A stretch of DNA of 8,796 nucleotides from positions 1-8,796 of the forward strand of contig JANXXV010000067.1 of NCBI GenBank assembly GCA_025350445.1. Reading direction: 5' to 3'. This DNA comes from Bryobacteraceae bacterium. GTDB taxonomy: Bacteria > Acidobacteriota > Terriglobia > Bryobacterales > Bryobacteraceae. The position numbers were made by a program, and so were the translations under genes. Each line of letters begins with the position of its first letter. The first letter of the stretch is position 1. Shown in pieces: positions 1 through 6,383 of this stretch. The notes beneath the pieces were generated by a model, which saw only the letters and a list, made by a program, of their open reading frames with translations, was not told the DNA's origin and did not search any database.

Positions 1-924
1 CTCCCCACAAAAGTAAAAACTCTCCCCGCCATCGGCCACGGTTCGCACCAACATCGTTTTGTGCGGCCGGAAATAGTAACCTGGATCCTGCCTGGTGAGC
101 TCATGGTGAATGTCGCCGTGGATAGGTACCAGATCGAAAACCGCGGTGGTGAAGTGTTGAATCGCGCGGCCTTCCTGATGAGCTACATTCCTCGCCATTG
201 CCAACGCTTTCAGATAGACCTCCGGCCCCATGATGGCCGAGCCGAAGCTCAACAAGACGCCTCCTTCGAGCCGGCTGACCGTGTTTGCGAAGATGAGAAA
301 ATCCCGGTAGCTGGCATCCCCCAACGCCGCCCCAATACAGTTCGGGTGCTCGTGCAGAATATCGTATCCGATTCCAACATGGACGGTGACCGGAACCGAA
401 AGCCGCCAGGCCGCGGCCAAAACACTGAGCTGCTTGTGCGCGTAATCGCTGAGTTCAATCCGGCGTCCGGCGTTTTCACCCAGACCCAGCGAATCGGCCG
501 CGGCTTCGGCGATCCAGTCGTTCAGTTCGCCTGTTTCCTTCCAAAGACCGAACTGCCCGGAGCGGATGTAGCGGGCGACGCTCTCAGTGGTTGCGCCGAT
601 GCGGGCGAGTTCGTAATCGTGGATGACGCCTGCACCGTTCATCGCGATGTGATCAATCAGGCCGCGCTCCATCATGTCGATAATGTGGCTGTTCACGCCC
701 GCGCGAAACAGATGGGCCCCCATCATCAGGATGCGCGCCTGCCCCTTTGTCCGCGCGGCCGCAAGCCGATTGGCAACCACGGGCAAATCGCGATGCTCAA
801 AGTGCGGAGCCGGATCGTCCACTGACAGCCATCGGTCGAGGGACAGGTCGTGAATGCGTTCAGCTAGTGGCAACAGCTTGAGCCGGTTGCGGTCGAAAAT
901 AGCGTACTTGGAAGGTTCACCCAT
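1..924 (-). CDS. Deoxyhypusine-synthase-like family protein, partial (C-terminus beyond left edge)
   Basis: I translated this frame by hand. It is open for 308 codons, from an ATG at 924 to the window edge, with no stop. Residues 69-101 (MGAHLFRAGVNSHIIDMMER, then GLIDHIAMNGAG) and a downstream IPV-like strand with an acidic loop (about 176-215) resemble the NAD-binding Rossmann-like core of deoxyhypusine synthase. In eukaryotes and archaea that enzyme moves the aminobutyl group of spermidine onto eIF5A. Bacteria lack canonical eIF5A, so the bacterial substrate is unknown and I do not assign the reaction. Lys289 (in RPHKTM) sits roughly where the family's catalytic lysine would be, but this alignment is by eye. 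There is no signal peptide or membrane segment, so it is probably cytoplasmic. The start is supported by a one-base overlap with the stop of the HAD gene (TAATG), which implies translational coupling. No strong Shine-Dalgarno precedes it. The plus-strand frame over the same bases is a shadow. Confidence 0.72.
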   Translation of the reverse strand, partial: MGEPSKYAIFDRNRLKLLPLAERIHDLSLDRWLSVDDPAPHFEHRDLPVVANRLAAARTKGQARILMMGAHLFRAGVNSHIIDMMERGLIDHIAMNGAGVIHDYELARIGATTESVARYIRSGQFGLWKETGELNDWIAEAAADSLGLGENAGRRIELSDYAHKQLSVLAAAWRLSVPVTVHVGIGYDILHEHPNCIGAALGDASYRDFLIFANTVSRLEGGVLLSFGSAIMGPEVYLKALAMARNVAHQEGRAIQHFTTAVFDLVPIHGDIHHELTRQDPGYYFRPHKTMLVRTVADGGESFYFCGE

Positions 925-1754
925 TACTTGCTGATCGGTGATTGCTTCTCGACCGGGAACAAAGTTTCAAACAGCCTCTCCGGTTCCAGAAAGTTGGGGA
1001 CGATAAAGTCCGCGCCAACTCCGATGAGCCGGGCACGCTTCCATTGATCAATCGCCAGACATTCGGGTTCAGCGGTCGCAACACCCACGGCAACGCCGCC
1101 CACATTCTTCACATTCTCGATCTCAACGTAACCGTCGCCGAAGCCAAGAAATTCGTGACCACGGAACTCAGCCGAGTTGATTATTCGCTGAATCAGGATG
1201 GCTTTTGAAAAGCTCTGGTAATCGTCCAGCGCTCCGAACACGCCGCCATCGAAATAGCGGGCGACGTCCAGCAACCGGGCCTCTTCCTGCATATAGGCGT
1301 CGTCGGTGCCGCTGGCCAGATACAGTTTGAAGCCGCGTTCGCGCAAGCGTTCCAGCAGATCGCGCGAGCCTGGCACCAAAAACGTTTCCGGTGATATGTT
1401 GCCCTTTTTGAGTTCCACAACACGGTCTTCAATCCGGTGCCAAAGCGCATCGAGATACATCTTCTTGTATGAGAGCGGATCGAGCGGAGTGCCTCCCCGC
1501 TGCCGGATCTGATCGGCAAGCTCAATCATCTGGTAGACCGTCTGTTTTCCGGTGAGCCGTCCAACGAACTCCTCGACGATGGCTCGCACCCCGGCTTCCG
1601 TTTCTCCGGATTTGAGATCCAGAAGTATCTCCACCATCATCGGAATCATGATGTCCATCCAGCCGGAGCGGACGGTGGAGAGAGTACCGTCGAAGTCGAA
1701 CAGCGCCACCCGGGCGCGCTGCGCCGAGGCCCCTTTGGTAATGATTTCGATCAT
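924..1754 (-). CDS. HAD-superfamily hydrolase (phosphoglycolate-phosphatase-like)
   Basis: This complete 276-aa protein carries the four HAD motifs in order. Motif I is DFDGT at residues 20-24, with nucleophile Asp20 and general acid/base Asp22. Motif II is LASGTDD around 146-152 (Ser148 or Thr150). Motif III is the lysine in SFSK, Lys184. Motif IV is GFGDGYVE at 205-212, with Asp207 as metal ligand. A helical insertion at about 35-125 fits a C1-type cap, as in phosphoglycolate or beta-phosphoglucomutase-like members. The expected chemistry is Mg2+-dependent hydrolysis of a small phosphorylated metabolite in the cytoplasm; the substrate cannot be read from sequence. Its TAA stop shares one base with the ATG of the DHS-like gene, so the two are probably made together and act in one pathway. 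The ATG at 1754 is the only usable start before motif I. There is no clear Shine-Dalgarno, and a -10-like TACAAT lies only 8 bases upstream, so the mRNA may be nearly leaderless. Confidence 0.88.
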   Translation of the reverse strand: MIEIITKGASAQRARVALFDFDGTLSTVRSGWMDIMIPMMVEILLDLKSGETEAGVRAIVEEFVGRLTGKQTVYQMIELADQIRQRGGTPLDPLSYKKMYLDALWHRIEDRVVELKKGNISPETFLVPGSRDLLERLRERGFKLYLASGTDDAYMQEEARLLDVARYFDGGVFGALDDYQSFSKAILIQRIINSAEFRGHEFLGFGDGYVEIENVKNVGGVAVGVATAEPECLAIDQWKRARLIGVGADFIVPNFLEPERLFETLFPVEKQSPISK

Positions 1755-1854
1755 TTAATCATATTGTAAGCGAGCGCCTCCAAAGAGGTTGAACCGCCCG
1801 GTTTGGAGAACATGGAACGCACATGATAAAGTACCGGATCAGAGCGTCAAACCA
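1755..1854. promoter_or_regulatory. Divergent intergenic region with weak promoter candidates
   Basis: This spacer separates the minus-strand HAD/DHS-like pair from the plus-strand mannonate-dehydratase-like gene, so promoters for both should lie here. On the minus strand, TACAAT (1768-1763) is a plausible -10 element, but the best -35 (TTCAAC, 1793-1788) is at a poor 19-base spacing. On the plus strand, TTGGAG (1803-1808) and GATAAA (1825-1830) are 16 bases apart and match the sigma-70 consensus only partly. I see no operator-like palindrome. These are visual matches only. Confidence 0.3.
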
Positions 1855-2964
1855 ATGAACCGTAGACAACTGCTTACCGCAACTGCCGCCGCGGCGGCCT
1901 CCCAATTATTACCTTCCCGCGAGCATAGCGCGAACGCCGCGACGCCGAAGAAAGCGCTCATGAAGCTGGGATGCCAAAGCGCTCCCACCAACGATCAGCA
2001 TCTGGATTTCTTCCTGCGTCATGGCGTCATGAACATTTGCGGCGACATCACAGACTCCAAGAAGCTGGGAACCTACTCAGTGGAAGATCTCTCGCTCGTG
2101 AAGGAGCGTTGCGAAAAACACGGGATTGCACTCGAGATGGTGGCGCCTCCGTTTCTCGCCTCCAGCCATGTAGACCGCACCGAGCGTCCCGCCATCATGC
2201 TCGGACAGAGCCCGGAACGCGACAGAGACATTGAAAGCGTGCAAACGTTAATCAGGAATTGCGCGAAGGTAGGAATTCCGTCCATCAAGTACAACATGAG
2301 TCTGCTGGGCGTGGTACGTACCGAGCGAACTCCAGGACGCGGCGGCAGCACATACAGCACCTGGAGATTGCAGGAGGCCAAAAATTCTCCGAAGTTCACC
2401 CCGCTGACGCGCGCCGGCCATGTCACCGCCGATATTTACTGGGAACGCATCACGTATTTCCTGGAACGCGTGATTCCGGTGGCGAATGAGTACAAGGTCC
2501 GGATGGCGTGTCATCCTCACGATCCAGGCATGCCCCCGATGGAAGGATTTCAAGGCGTGGACACCGTTCTCGGAACGCCCGACGGGTTGAAGAAATTCAT
2601 CTCAATCAAAGAGAGCCCGTATCATGGGCTGAATTTCTGCCAGGGTACTGTTTCGGAAATGCTTCAGGATCCGGGCAAGGAACTCTACGACGTGATTCGA
2701 TACTTCGGATCGCGCAAGAAGATTTTCAATGTCCATTTCCGCAACATCCGCGGCCATCGCGACAGCTTCCAGGAAACCTATCCGGATGAGGGAGATGTCG
2801 ATTTTGTGAAGGCGATGATGGTCTATAAAGAGGTGGGCTATCCATACATGATGATGCCCGATCATGTGCCCGTCCATCCCGACGATAAGGGCGGACTGCA
2901 AGCATTTGCATTCGCATACGGCTATATTCGCGCGCTGATACAGGCTGTGGATCACATGGGGTAA
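1855..2964 (+). CDS. Tat-exported mannonate-dehydratase-like (UxuA family) TIM-barrel protein
   Basis: The 369-aa protein begins with a twin-arginine signal: MNRRQLLTATAAAAASQ (Arg-Arg at 3-4, a short Ala-rich hydrophobic stretch, then a polar region to about residue 31). I chose the ATG at 1855 because it puts the RR motif at the N-terminus. An in-frame ATG at 1789 would add 22 non-signal residues. The rest matches the mannonate dehydratase branch of xylose-isomerase-like barrels. The four residues expected to hold the divalent metal are all present: His220 (in HPHDPG), Cys262 (in NFCQGTVSE), His294 (in NVHFRNI) and Asp336 (in MPDHVP). UxuA dehydrates D-mannonate to 2-keto-3-deoxy-D-gluconate in hexuronate breakdown. 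Classical UxuA is cytoplasmic, so this Tat-targeted form may act on a periplasmic sugar acid or related compound; that substrate is an inference. The gene stands alone on its strand, with no uxaC, uxuB or kdgK nearby. Confidence 0.83.
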   Translation: MNRRQLLTATAAAAASQLLPSREHSANAATPKKALMKLGCQSAPTNDQHLDFFLRHGVMNICGDITDSKKLGTYSVEDLSLVKERCEKHGIALEMVAPPFLASSHVDRTERPAIMLGQSPERDRDIESVQTLIRNCAKVGIPSIKYNMSLLGVVRTERTPGRGGSTYSTWRLQEAKNSPKFTPLTRAGHVTADIYWERITYFLERVIPVANEYKVRMACHPHDPGMPPMEGFQGVDTVLGTPDGLKKFISIKESPYHGLNFCQGTVSEMLQDPGKELYDVIRYFGSRKKIFNVHFRNIRGHRDSFQETYPDEGDVDFVKAMMVYKEVGYPYMMMPDHVPVHPDDKGGLQAFAFAYGYIRALIQAVDHMG

Positions 2965-3131
2965 CAGCCTGCCTCATCGTGCGCGCGCGATGCTGGTGTG
3001 TTTGCACTAGTGGAGCAATAGCAACAGCCTGCCTCATCGTGCACGCGCGCGATGCTGGTGTGTTTGCACTGGAGCAAGCCGGTGGAGCAATAGTAACAGC
3101 CTGCCTCGTCGTGCGCGCGCGATGCTGGTGT
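2963..3131. repeat. Three-copy tandem direct repeat, units of 60 and 72 bp
   Basis: The motif AACAGCCTGCCTCATCGTGC recurs at 2963, 3023 and 3095 (the third copy has G for one A). Each time it is followed by a GC-alternating run and GATGCTGGTGT. Copy 1 spans 2963-3022 and copy 2 spans 3023-3094; copy 3 is truncated at 3131. Copies 1 and 2 also share the tail TGTTTGCACT...GGAGCAATAG, so the whole unit is repeated, unlike a CRISPR with unique spacers. Copy 2 carries a 2-bp insertion in the GC run and about 10 extra bases in the tail, with GGAGCAA present twice. Each copy contains CATCG or CGTCG facing CGATG around an alternating C/G tract, giving an imperfect hairpin with possible Z-DNA character. 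Copy 1 begins inside the TAA stop of the upstream gene. Confidence 0.9.
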
Positions 3132-3174
3132 CGAAAGTCAGCAGGAGAATGGTGGGGCAGACGCCCTCGTCCGC

Positions 3175-3200
3175 GCGGGTCCTCCTGGACCCGCTCTTTT
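3175..3200 (+). terminator. Candidate intrinsic terminator in the convergent spacer
   Basis: GCGGGTCC (3175-3182) and GGACCCGC (3187-3194) form a perfect 8-bp, GC-rich stem with a TCCT loop. On the plus strand TCTTTT (3195-3200) follows, so it could end transcription from the mannonate-dehydratase-like gene 210 bp upstream. The U-tract is short and interrupted, and no matching T-tract exists for the minus-strand DUF2950 gene that ends at 3235. A smaller hairpin, GGGC-AGAC-GCCC (3155-3166), lies just before it. Together they could instead be a copy of a dispersed intergenic palindromic element. Confidence 0.42.
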
Positions 3201-3234
3201 GCGCCCGTTGTCAAACCTTCCGATTGCCAGGACG

Positions 3235-4176
3235 CTAGTATGGCGATTCGTGCCACGTCTTGTCGGGATTGAAGCGCTTCAACATGGATGCCACGGCTTT
3301 CGTATTGGGACCAAGGTCCTTCTCCCAAACGATTCCCTCGCGGTTGACCTGAAAAGTCTTGATGCCCGTAACGCCATACTCGGCCGGGTAGGCGACAAAA
3401 GCAAAGCCGCCGATCATCGAACCGCGAACCAGGTAGTCCCTCGCGCCGCCCGTAGCGTCAGGGCCTTGCGCCTTCAGAATTCGGAACACGTAGCCGCGAT
3501 ACGTTGGCGCCTGCCCGCTGGCGGGAAATGAATATCCCGCCGCCGTGGCGCGCCCCACAACCTTGCCCAGCGGGCAGGAAGCATCCCCGGGTTTCGCTTC
3601 CCAATACAGACCATCGTGTTTACCTGGGGTACTGATGATTTGTTGCGCATAGTCGCGCATTCCGTTTGCGTTCAGATCTGAATAGGCGTACTCACGTTCA
3701 GCATCCACAAAATCCCGCAGGTCCTCAAGAGCCTCCAGTTCATTGGCGCCAATTCGCCGCGCGAGAATTTCCAGCTCAGCCTCGGCAGGGTCAAATCTGT
3801 ACCCGCCGTTCACCTTTACGATCGGGAGAGGTACAGGCCAGTTCTCGTTCCCGACCGCAATCTGATACCGGTTAAGCTTGAATGGATCCGGAACAACATG
3901 CAATGACTCCTTCGCCATTTGGAAGAACTTCCCGCGGCGCTCCGGGTCAGGCATGCCGCCGCCTTGGGCAACCAGGTCTTTAGCTTTCGCTCCAAGAATC
4001 GTGGTGAGTTCCGCCTGGTTGTTCTGTTCGGCGGCAGCCACTAGCGCGGTGGCCGCTTCTTCCGCGGTTGCAAATACTTTCGGGCCGGCATCTCTCTTCT
4101 GCGCGCCCACAACGCCAACCGGGGCAATAAGCACCGTTACGGCCAAAATCAGATTCGTGAATTCGTTCGTCCGCAT
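3235..4176 (-). CDS. DUF2950-family exported protein
   Basis: This 313-aa protein has a Sec signal peptide: a short basic start, a hydrophobic core LILAVTVLIAPVGVV (about 9-23), and a likely cleavage after GVVGA (residue 25). The body matches what I know of the DUF2950 family: an N-terminal helical part starting FATAEEAATALVAAAEQNN, a central segment with the RDFVDAEREYAYSDLNANGM motif, and a C-terminal part containing GYVFRILKAQG and AYPAEYGVTGIKTF. Molecular function is unknown; location is probably periplasmic or envelope. I prefer the ATG at 4176 because AGGG (4188-4185) lies 8 bases upstream. An in-frame GTG at 4185 would add three residues (MKR) but has no Shine-Dalgarno. The upstream DUF3300 stop (4189-4187) overlaps that Shine-Dalgarno, so the two genes should be translationally coupled. 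DUF2950 and DUF3300 are a recurrent neighbour pair in Gram-negative genomes. Confidence 0.87.
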   Translation of the reverse strand: MRTNEFTNLILAVTVLIAPVGVVGAQKRDAGPKVFATAEEAATALVAAAEQNNQAELTTILGAKAKDLVAQGGGMPDPERRGKFFQMAKESLHVVPDPFKLNRYQIAVGNENWPVPLPIVKVNGGYRFDPAEAELEILARRIGANELEALEDLRDFVDAEREYAYSDLNANGMRDYAQQIISTPGKHDGLYWEAKPGDASCPLGKVVGRATAAGYSFPASGQAPTYRGYVFRILKAQGPDATGGARDYLVRGSMIGGFAFVAYPAEYGVTGIKTFQVNREGIVWEKDLGPNTKAVASMLKRFNPDKTWHESPY

Positions 4177-4186
4177 TCGCTTCACC

Positions 4187-5569
4187 CTATTTACCGCGCC
4201 CTGTATCTCTGGTACGTGGTTGTTCAGACCTGCCTTCGGGCCGCGATTGCCCCCTCGGCTCAGACCGGGGTTGCGCGCTGGGCTGCGCAGTTGGAGCGGC
4301 AGGCGCGGGTCGCGAACTTACGCCGCGATTACCCAAGCTTGAATAGCCCCGGTCGGACTCAATCCTGGTACGTTCGCCGTTTCCTACGCTCCCAAACGCG
4401 CTGCGATCGCGGCTACGATCCGGTTGCGGGCTCGCATGCGGCTCATGACTGGGCTGTTGGCTCGGAATTGCTTCGCGCGCGGGTTGCTGCTGGACGCGCC
4501 GATCATCTCGATTGGTCTGCGGAATCGGCTGGGACTGTGGGGCAGACTGTTGGTTAGGCCGTGTGTCCCGATACGGCTGTTGTCCTGGACGAAAATCACC
4601 GCTCGGCTGCGCGGCCGACCGGCGGTCGCGGCTATAGCTTCCCCCCACTCGATCGGATACGGCGCGGTTCGGATACGGCACCCCTTCGCGATGTTGCGGA
4701 TTGTGCTCCCAGACGCTGTTGCCGTTTCTCAAATAGTTGTTCGGCGGCCGGTAATTGTTGCGGACGTAGAAATTGTTGTTGATAATCACCGTGCGATTGC
4801 GCCATCCCGGATTCCAGCCCCAACTATTCCACCCGCCCCAGTAATGGAACTGGTTCGTCATCGCCACGCCAACGAAGAAACCAAAAGCGCCCCCGGCGAT
4901 GACAGCGCCATATACGGGGCGCGGCGGATACCAGAATGGCGGATAGGGGTTGTAGATTGGGGGCCCCCATATACTCACCGGATCGTAAACCGGTACGTAA
5001 ATGATGTCCGGTTGCGATGGTTGAATGGCAATCACATTGCGGTTATCCTCATAACTGGTCTCAATCCGCTGTTGCTCGTTCGATACCAGCCTGCCTGAAC
5101 TTGCCGCACGCTGCCGCTGGCGCTGAATCGCATCCATCACGTCTTGTTCCTGCGCAAGAAACGCATTCCCCAGATCGGTCGTCCATCTCAGATTTCTGTC
5201 CATCATCTGGATCACGGTCGGAAATACCACCAGCGCCTGAACGCTGGGATCCCAGGCTTGCTCGCGGGCCGCGTCAGTCAGCTCCGTTCCCCTAAGATTG
5301 GGATTCGCCTGCAGCCATCGGCTGGCCTCCACAACTTCGAGCGGGTAGGTGGCGGCCGCCAACACTTGGGCAATCAGCGGATCGGCGTAAAGCGCGATCT
5401 GCGAAACCAAGCTATCCAGTTGCTCCGGCGGCATTACCCGCGCTTCAGCCTGAAGCGGCTGTTGCCCCTGGTCCTGGAAGGCCCAAAGCGGCATCCCAAG
5501 CGGCAGAATCAGCGCGATGCAAAACACGGACAGGCCCCGGAGAAGCACCACGTTCGAGTTGAATTTCAT
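4187..5569 (-). CDS. DUF3300-family envelope protein with low-complexity C-terminal tail
   Basis: The 460-aa protein starts with a Sec-type signal (MKFNSNVVLLRGLSVFCIAL and following, residues 1-31). Next comes the DUF3300 domain at about 48-201: QLDSLVSQIALYADPLIAQV, the YPLEVVEASRWLQ helix, AWDPSVQALVVFP, and the closing IIYVPVYDPVSIWG. E. coli YacH also carries this domain; its function is unknown. A Pro/Tyr/Trp-rich segment follows, then a Gly/Ala hydrophobic stretch (about 220-237) that may be membrane-associated, a Trp/Asn/Gly-rich part, and about 150 residues of Arg/Gln/Pro/Ser-rich disordered tail. The open frame extends upstream to 5716, but the ATG at 5569 is chosen because it begins the signal peptide and follows GGAGGAG (5587-5581). 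It is the first gene of a two-gene unit with DUF2950. The tail is the least conserved part and would be the likely site of interaction with anionic envelope components; that is inference. Confidence 0.87.
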   Translation of the reverse strand: MKFNSNVVLLRGLSVFCIALILPLGMPLWAFQDQGQQPLQAEARVMPPEQLDSLVSQIALYADPLIAQVLAAATYPLEVVEASRWLQANPNLRGTELTDAAREQAWDPSVQALVVFPTVIQMMDRNLRWTTDLGNAFLAQEQDVMDAIQRQRQRAASSGRLVSNEQQRIETSYEDNRNVIAIQPSQPDIIYVPVYDPVSIWGPPIYNPYPPFWYPPRPVYGAVIAGGAFGFFVGVAMTNQFHYWGGWNSWGWNPGWRNRTVIINNNFYVRNNYRPPNNYLRNGNSVWEHNPQHREGVPYPNRAVSDRVGGSYSRDRRSAAQPSGDFRPGQQPYRDTRPNQQSAPQSQPIPQTNRDDRRVQQQPAREAIPSQQPSHEPHASPQPDRSRDRSAFGSVGNGERTRIESDRGYSSLGNRGVSSRPAPAAPTAQPSAQPRSEPRGQSRPEGRSEQPRTRDTGRGK

Positions 5570-5754
5570 AATTTGTGATACTCCTCCACATAGAATAGGA
5601 GGTGTTGGGGCGAAAAAGGTTACATCGAGTTCTACAGGCTCGCCGGCCGTTGCCAGTACCAGCACCGGACCAATGGAGGGCGGCCGCCCTCGCACAGGCG
5701 CGAACGCTGCCCGCAATCTTCAGCTCGCCGCCAAATCTTACGAACGACAGGTCA
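5570..5754 (-). promoter_or_regulatory. Leader of the DUF3300-DUF2950 unit: palindrome and strong Shine-Dalgarno
   Basis: This 185-bp spacer must drive the envelope pair, but I could not pick a convincing sigma-70 promoter in it. Two structures are visible. GAGGGCGGCCGCCCTC (5676-5691) is a 16-bp perfect palindrome that could be an operator or a short hairpin with a GGCC loop. The Shine-Dalgarno GGAGGAG (5587-5581, 11 bases before the ATG) can pair through GGAGG with CCTCC (5602-5598) just upstream, across a 10-base loop. That might hide the ribosome site. The frame of the downstream gene stays open through part of this region, to 5716, but that stretch has no protein-like features. Confidence 0.4.
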
Positions 5755-6372
5755 CTAGTTTTCCTGCCACTCCCGCTCGAGCATCCGCGAATACTCTCCG
5801 GAGGCGTACAGGTCGAAATCGAAATTAGAGGATCGAATCATCGCAAATGACCGCATGCTACGGCTGCATTCGAACATGTGATCGGCATATCGATAATAGT
5901 GCCGGATGAAATCCTGCGACAGATTGTCTTTCAGCGGCGCCTCGGCGAACACCATATTCAGACCCACGGCCCGGGAAAAAATCGCCTTGTAGTCGGAAAC
6001 ACCCCACAGGATCAGCTTCTCCTTCACCACCGGCGGCGGGTCGTCGATCAGCAGCGCGACAAAGCTGTGGGCTTCTACTCCGGCACTGCGCAGCGAATCC
6101 TCACGCTGCACCACTTCCACACACTGCTCCACCCAACGAAGCAAATCCTTGCCGACATAGTAGAGCATCCGGATTTCACAGAACCGGCCTTCGAGCAGCG
6201 TCCGGTCCAGTTGCTCGCGGGTGAACTCCTCGGCCGGTAACAGACCTTGAAGCATCAGACTGGCCCTGGAACTCTCCACCAGCTTCCCTGGCCCCGAGGA
6301 ATCGGCGAACGGGTGCAGGATAAGCGGAGGAAGCTTCCAACAGATCTCGGAGGTATAGGCGGCGGATTGCAT
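5755..6372 (-). CDS. Hypothetical protein, 205 aa, unknown family
   Basis: I do not recognise this protein. It has no signal peptide, no membrane segment and no catalytic motif I can name, so it is probably cytoplasmic. It is a mixed alpha/beta sequence. A hydrophobic strand, HSFVALLIDDPPPVV (about 102-116), is followed by KEKLILWGVSDYKAIFSRAV (117-136) and an aromatic-rich, probably helical segment, FIRHYYRYADHMFECSRSMR (155-174). Four cysteines (11, 65, 84, 169) are scattered with no CXXC spacing. That it is a real gene is supported by a balanced amino-acid composition and a near-consensus promoter directly upstream. It also fills the space between two clear genes on the same strand. The ATG at 6372 is the first start; no Shine-Dalgarno is visible before it, and the predicted transcript would begin only about 5-10 bases upstream. 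It is probably monocistronic, because 185 bp separate it from DUF3300. Confidence 0.75.
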   Translation of the reverse strand: MQSAAYTSEICWKLPPLILHPFADSSGPGKLVESSRASLMLQGLLPAEEFTREQLDRTLLEGRFCEIRMLYYVGKDLLRWVEQCVEVVQREDSLRSAGVEAHSFVALLIDDPPPVVKEKLILWGVSDYKAIFSRAVGLNMVFAEAPLKDNLSQDFIRHYYRYADHMFECSRSMRSFAMIRSSNFDFDLYASGEYSRMLEREWQEN

Positions 6373-6383
6373 GGGTTAACTAA

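Noticed and set aside
61..825. Long plus-strand open frame of 254 codons
   Set aside because: It is antisense to the DHS-like gene, whose minus-strand translation has coherent motifs and a coupled start. The plus-strand product has no recognisable domain.
1789..1854. Earlier start for the mannonate-dehydratase-like gene
   Set aside because: It would bury the twin-arginine signal 22 residues inside the protein, and the added residues do not look like a signal peptide.
2963..3131. CRISPR array
   Set aside because: There are only three copies, the segments between the cores are themselves related, the unit lengths differ, and no cas gene is present.
2726..3328. Minus-strand frame of 200 codons and plus-strand frame at 2979-3272 across the repeat array
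   Set aside because: Both are open mainly because the repeat periods are multiples of three. They overlap real genes, have no ribosome site, and give repetitive Arg/Ala/Cys-rich products.
4187..4700. Low-complexity Arg/Gln/Pro/Ser coding region as a possible repeat array or frameshift
   Set aside because: The composition is biased but there is no periodic unit, and the frame stays open to a stop coupled to the next gene. It is best read as a disordered tail.
5570..5716. N-terminal extension of the DUF3300 protein
   Set aside because: The extra 49 residues precede a clear Sec signal, and the internal ATG has a strong Shine-Dalgarno.
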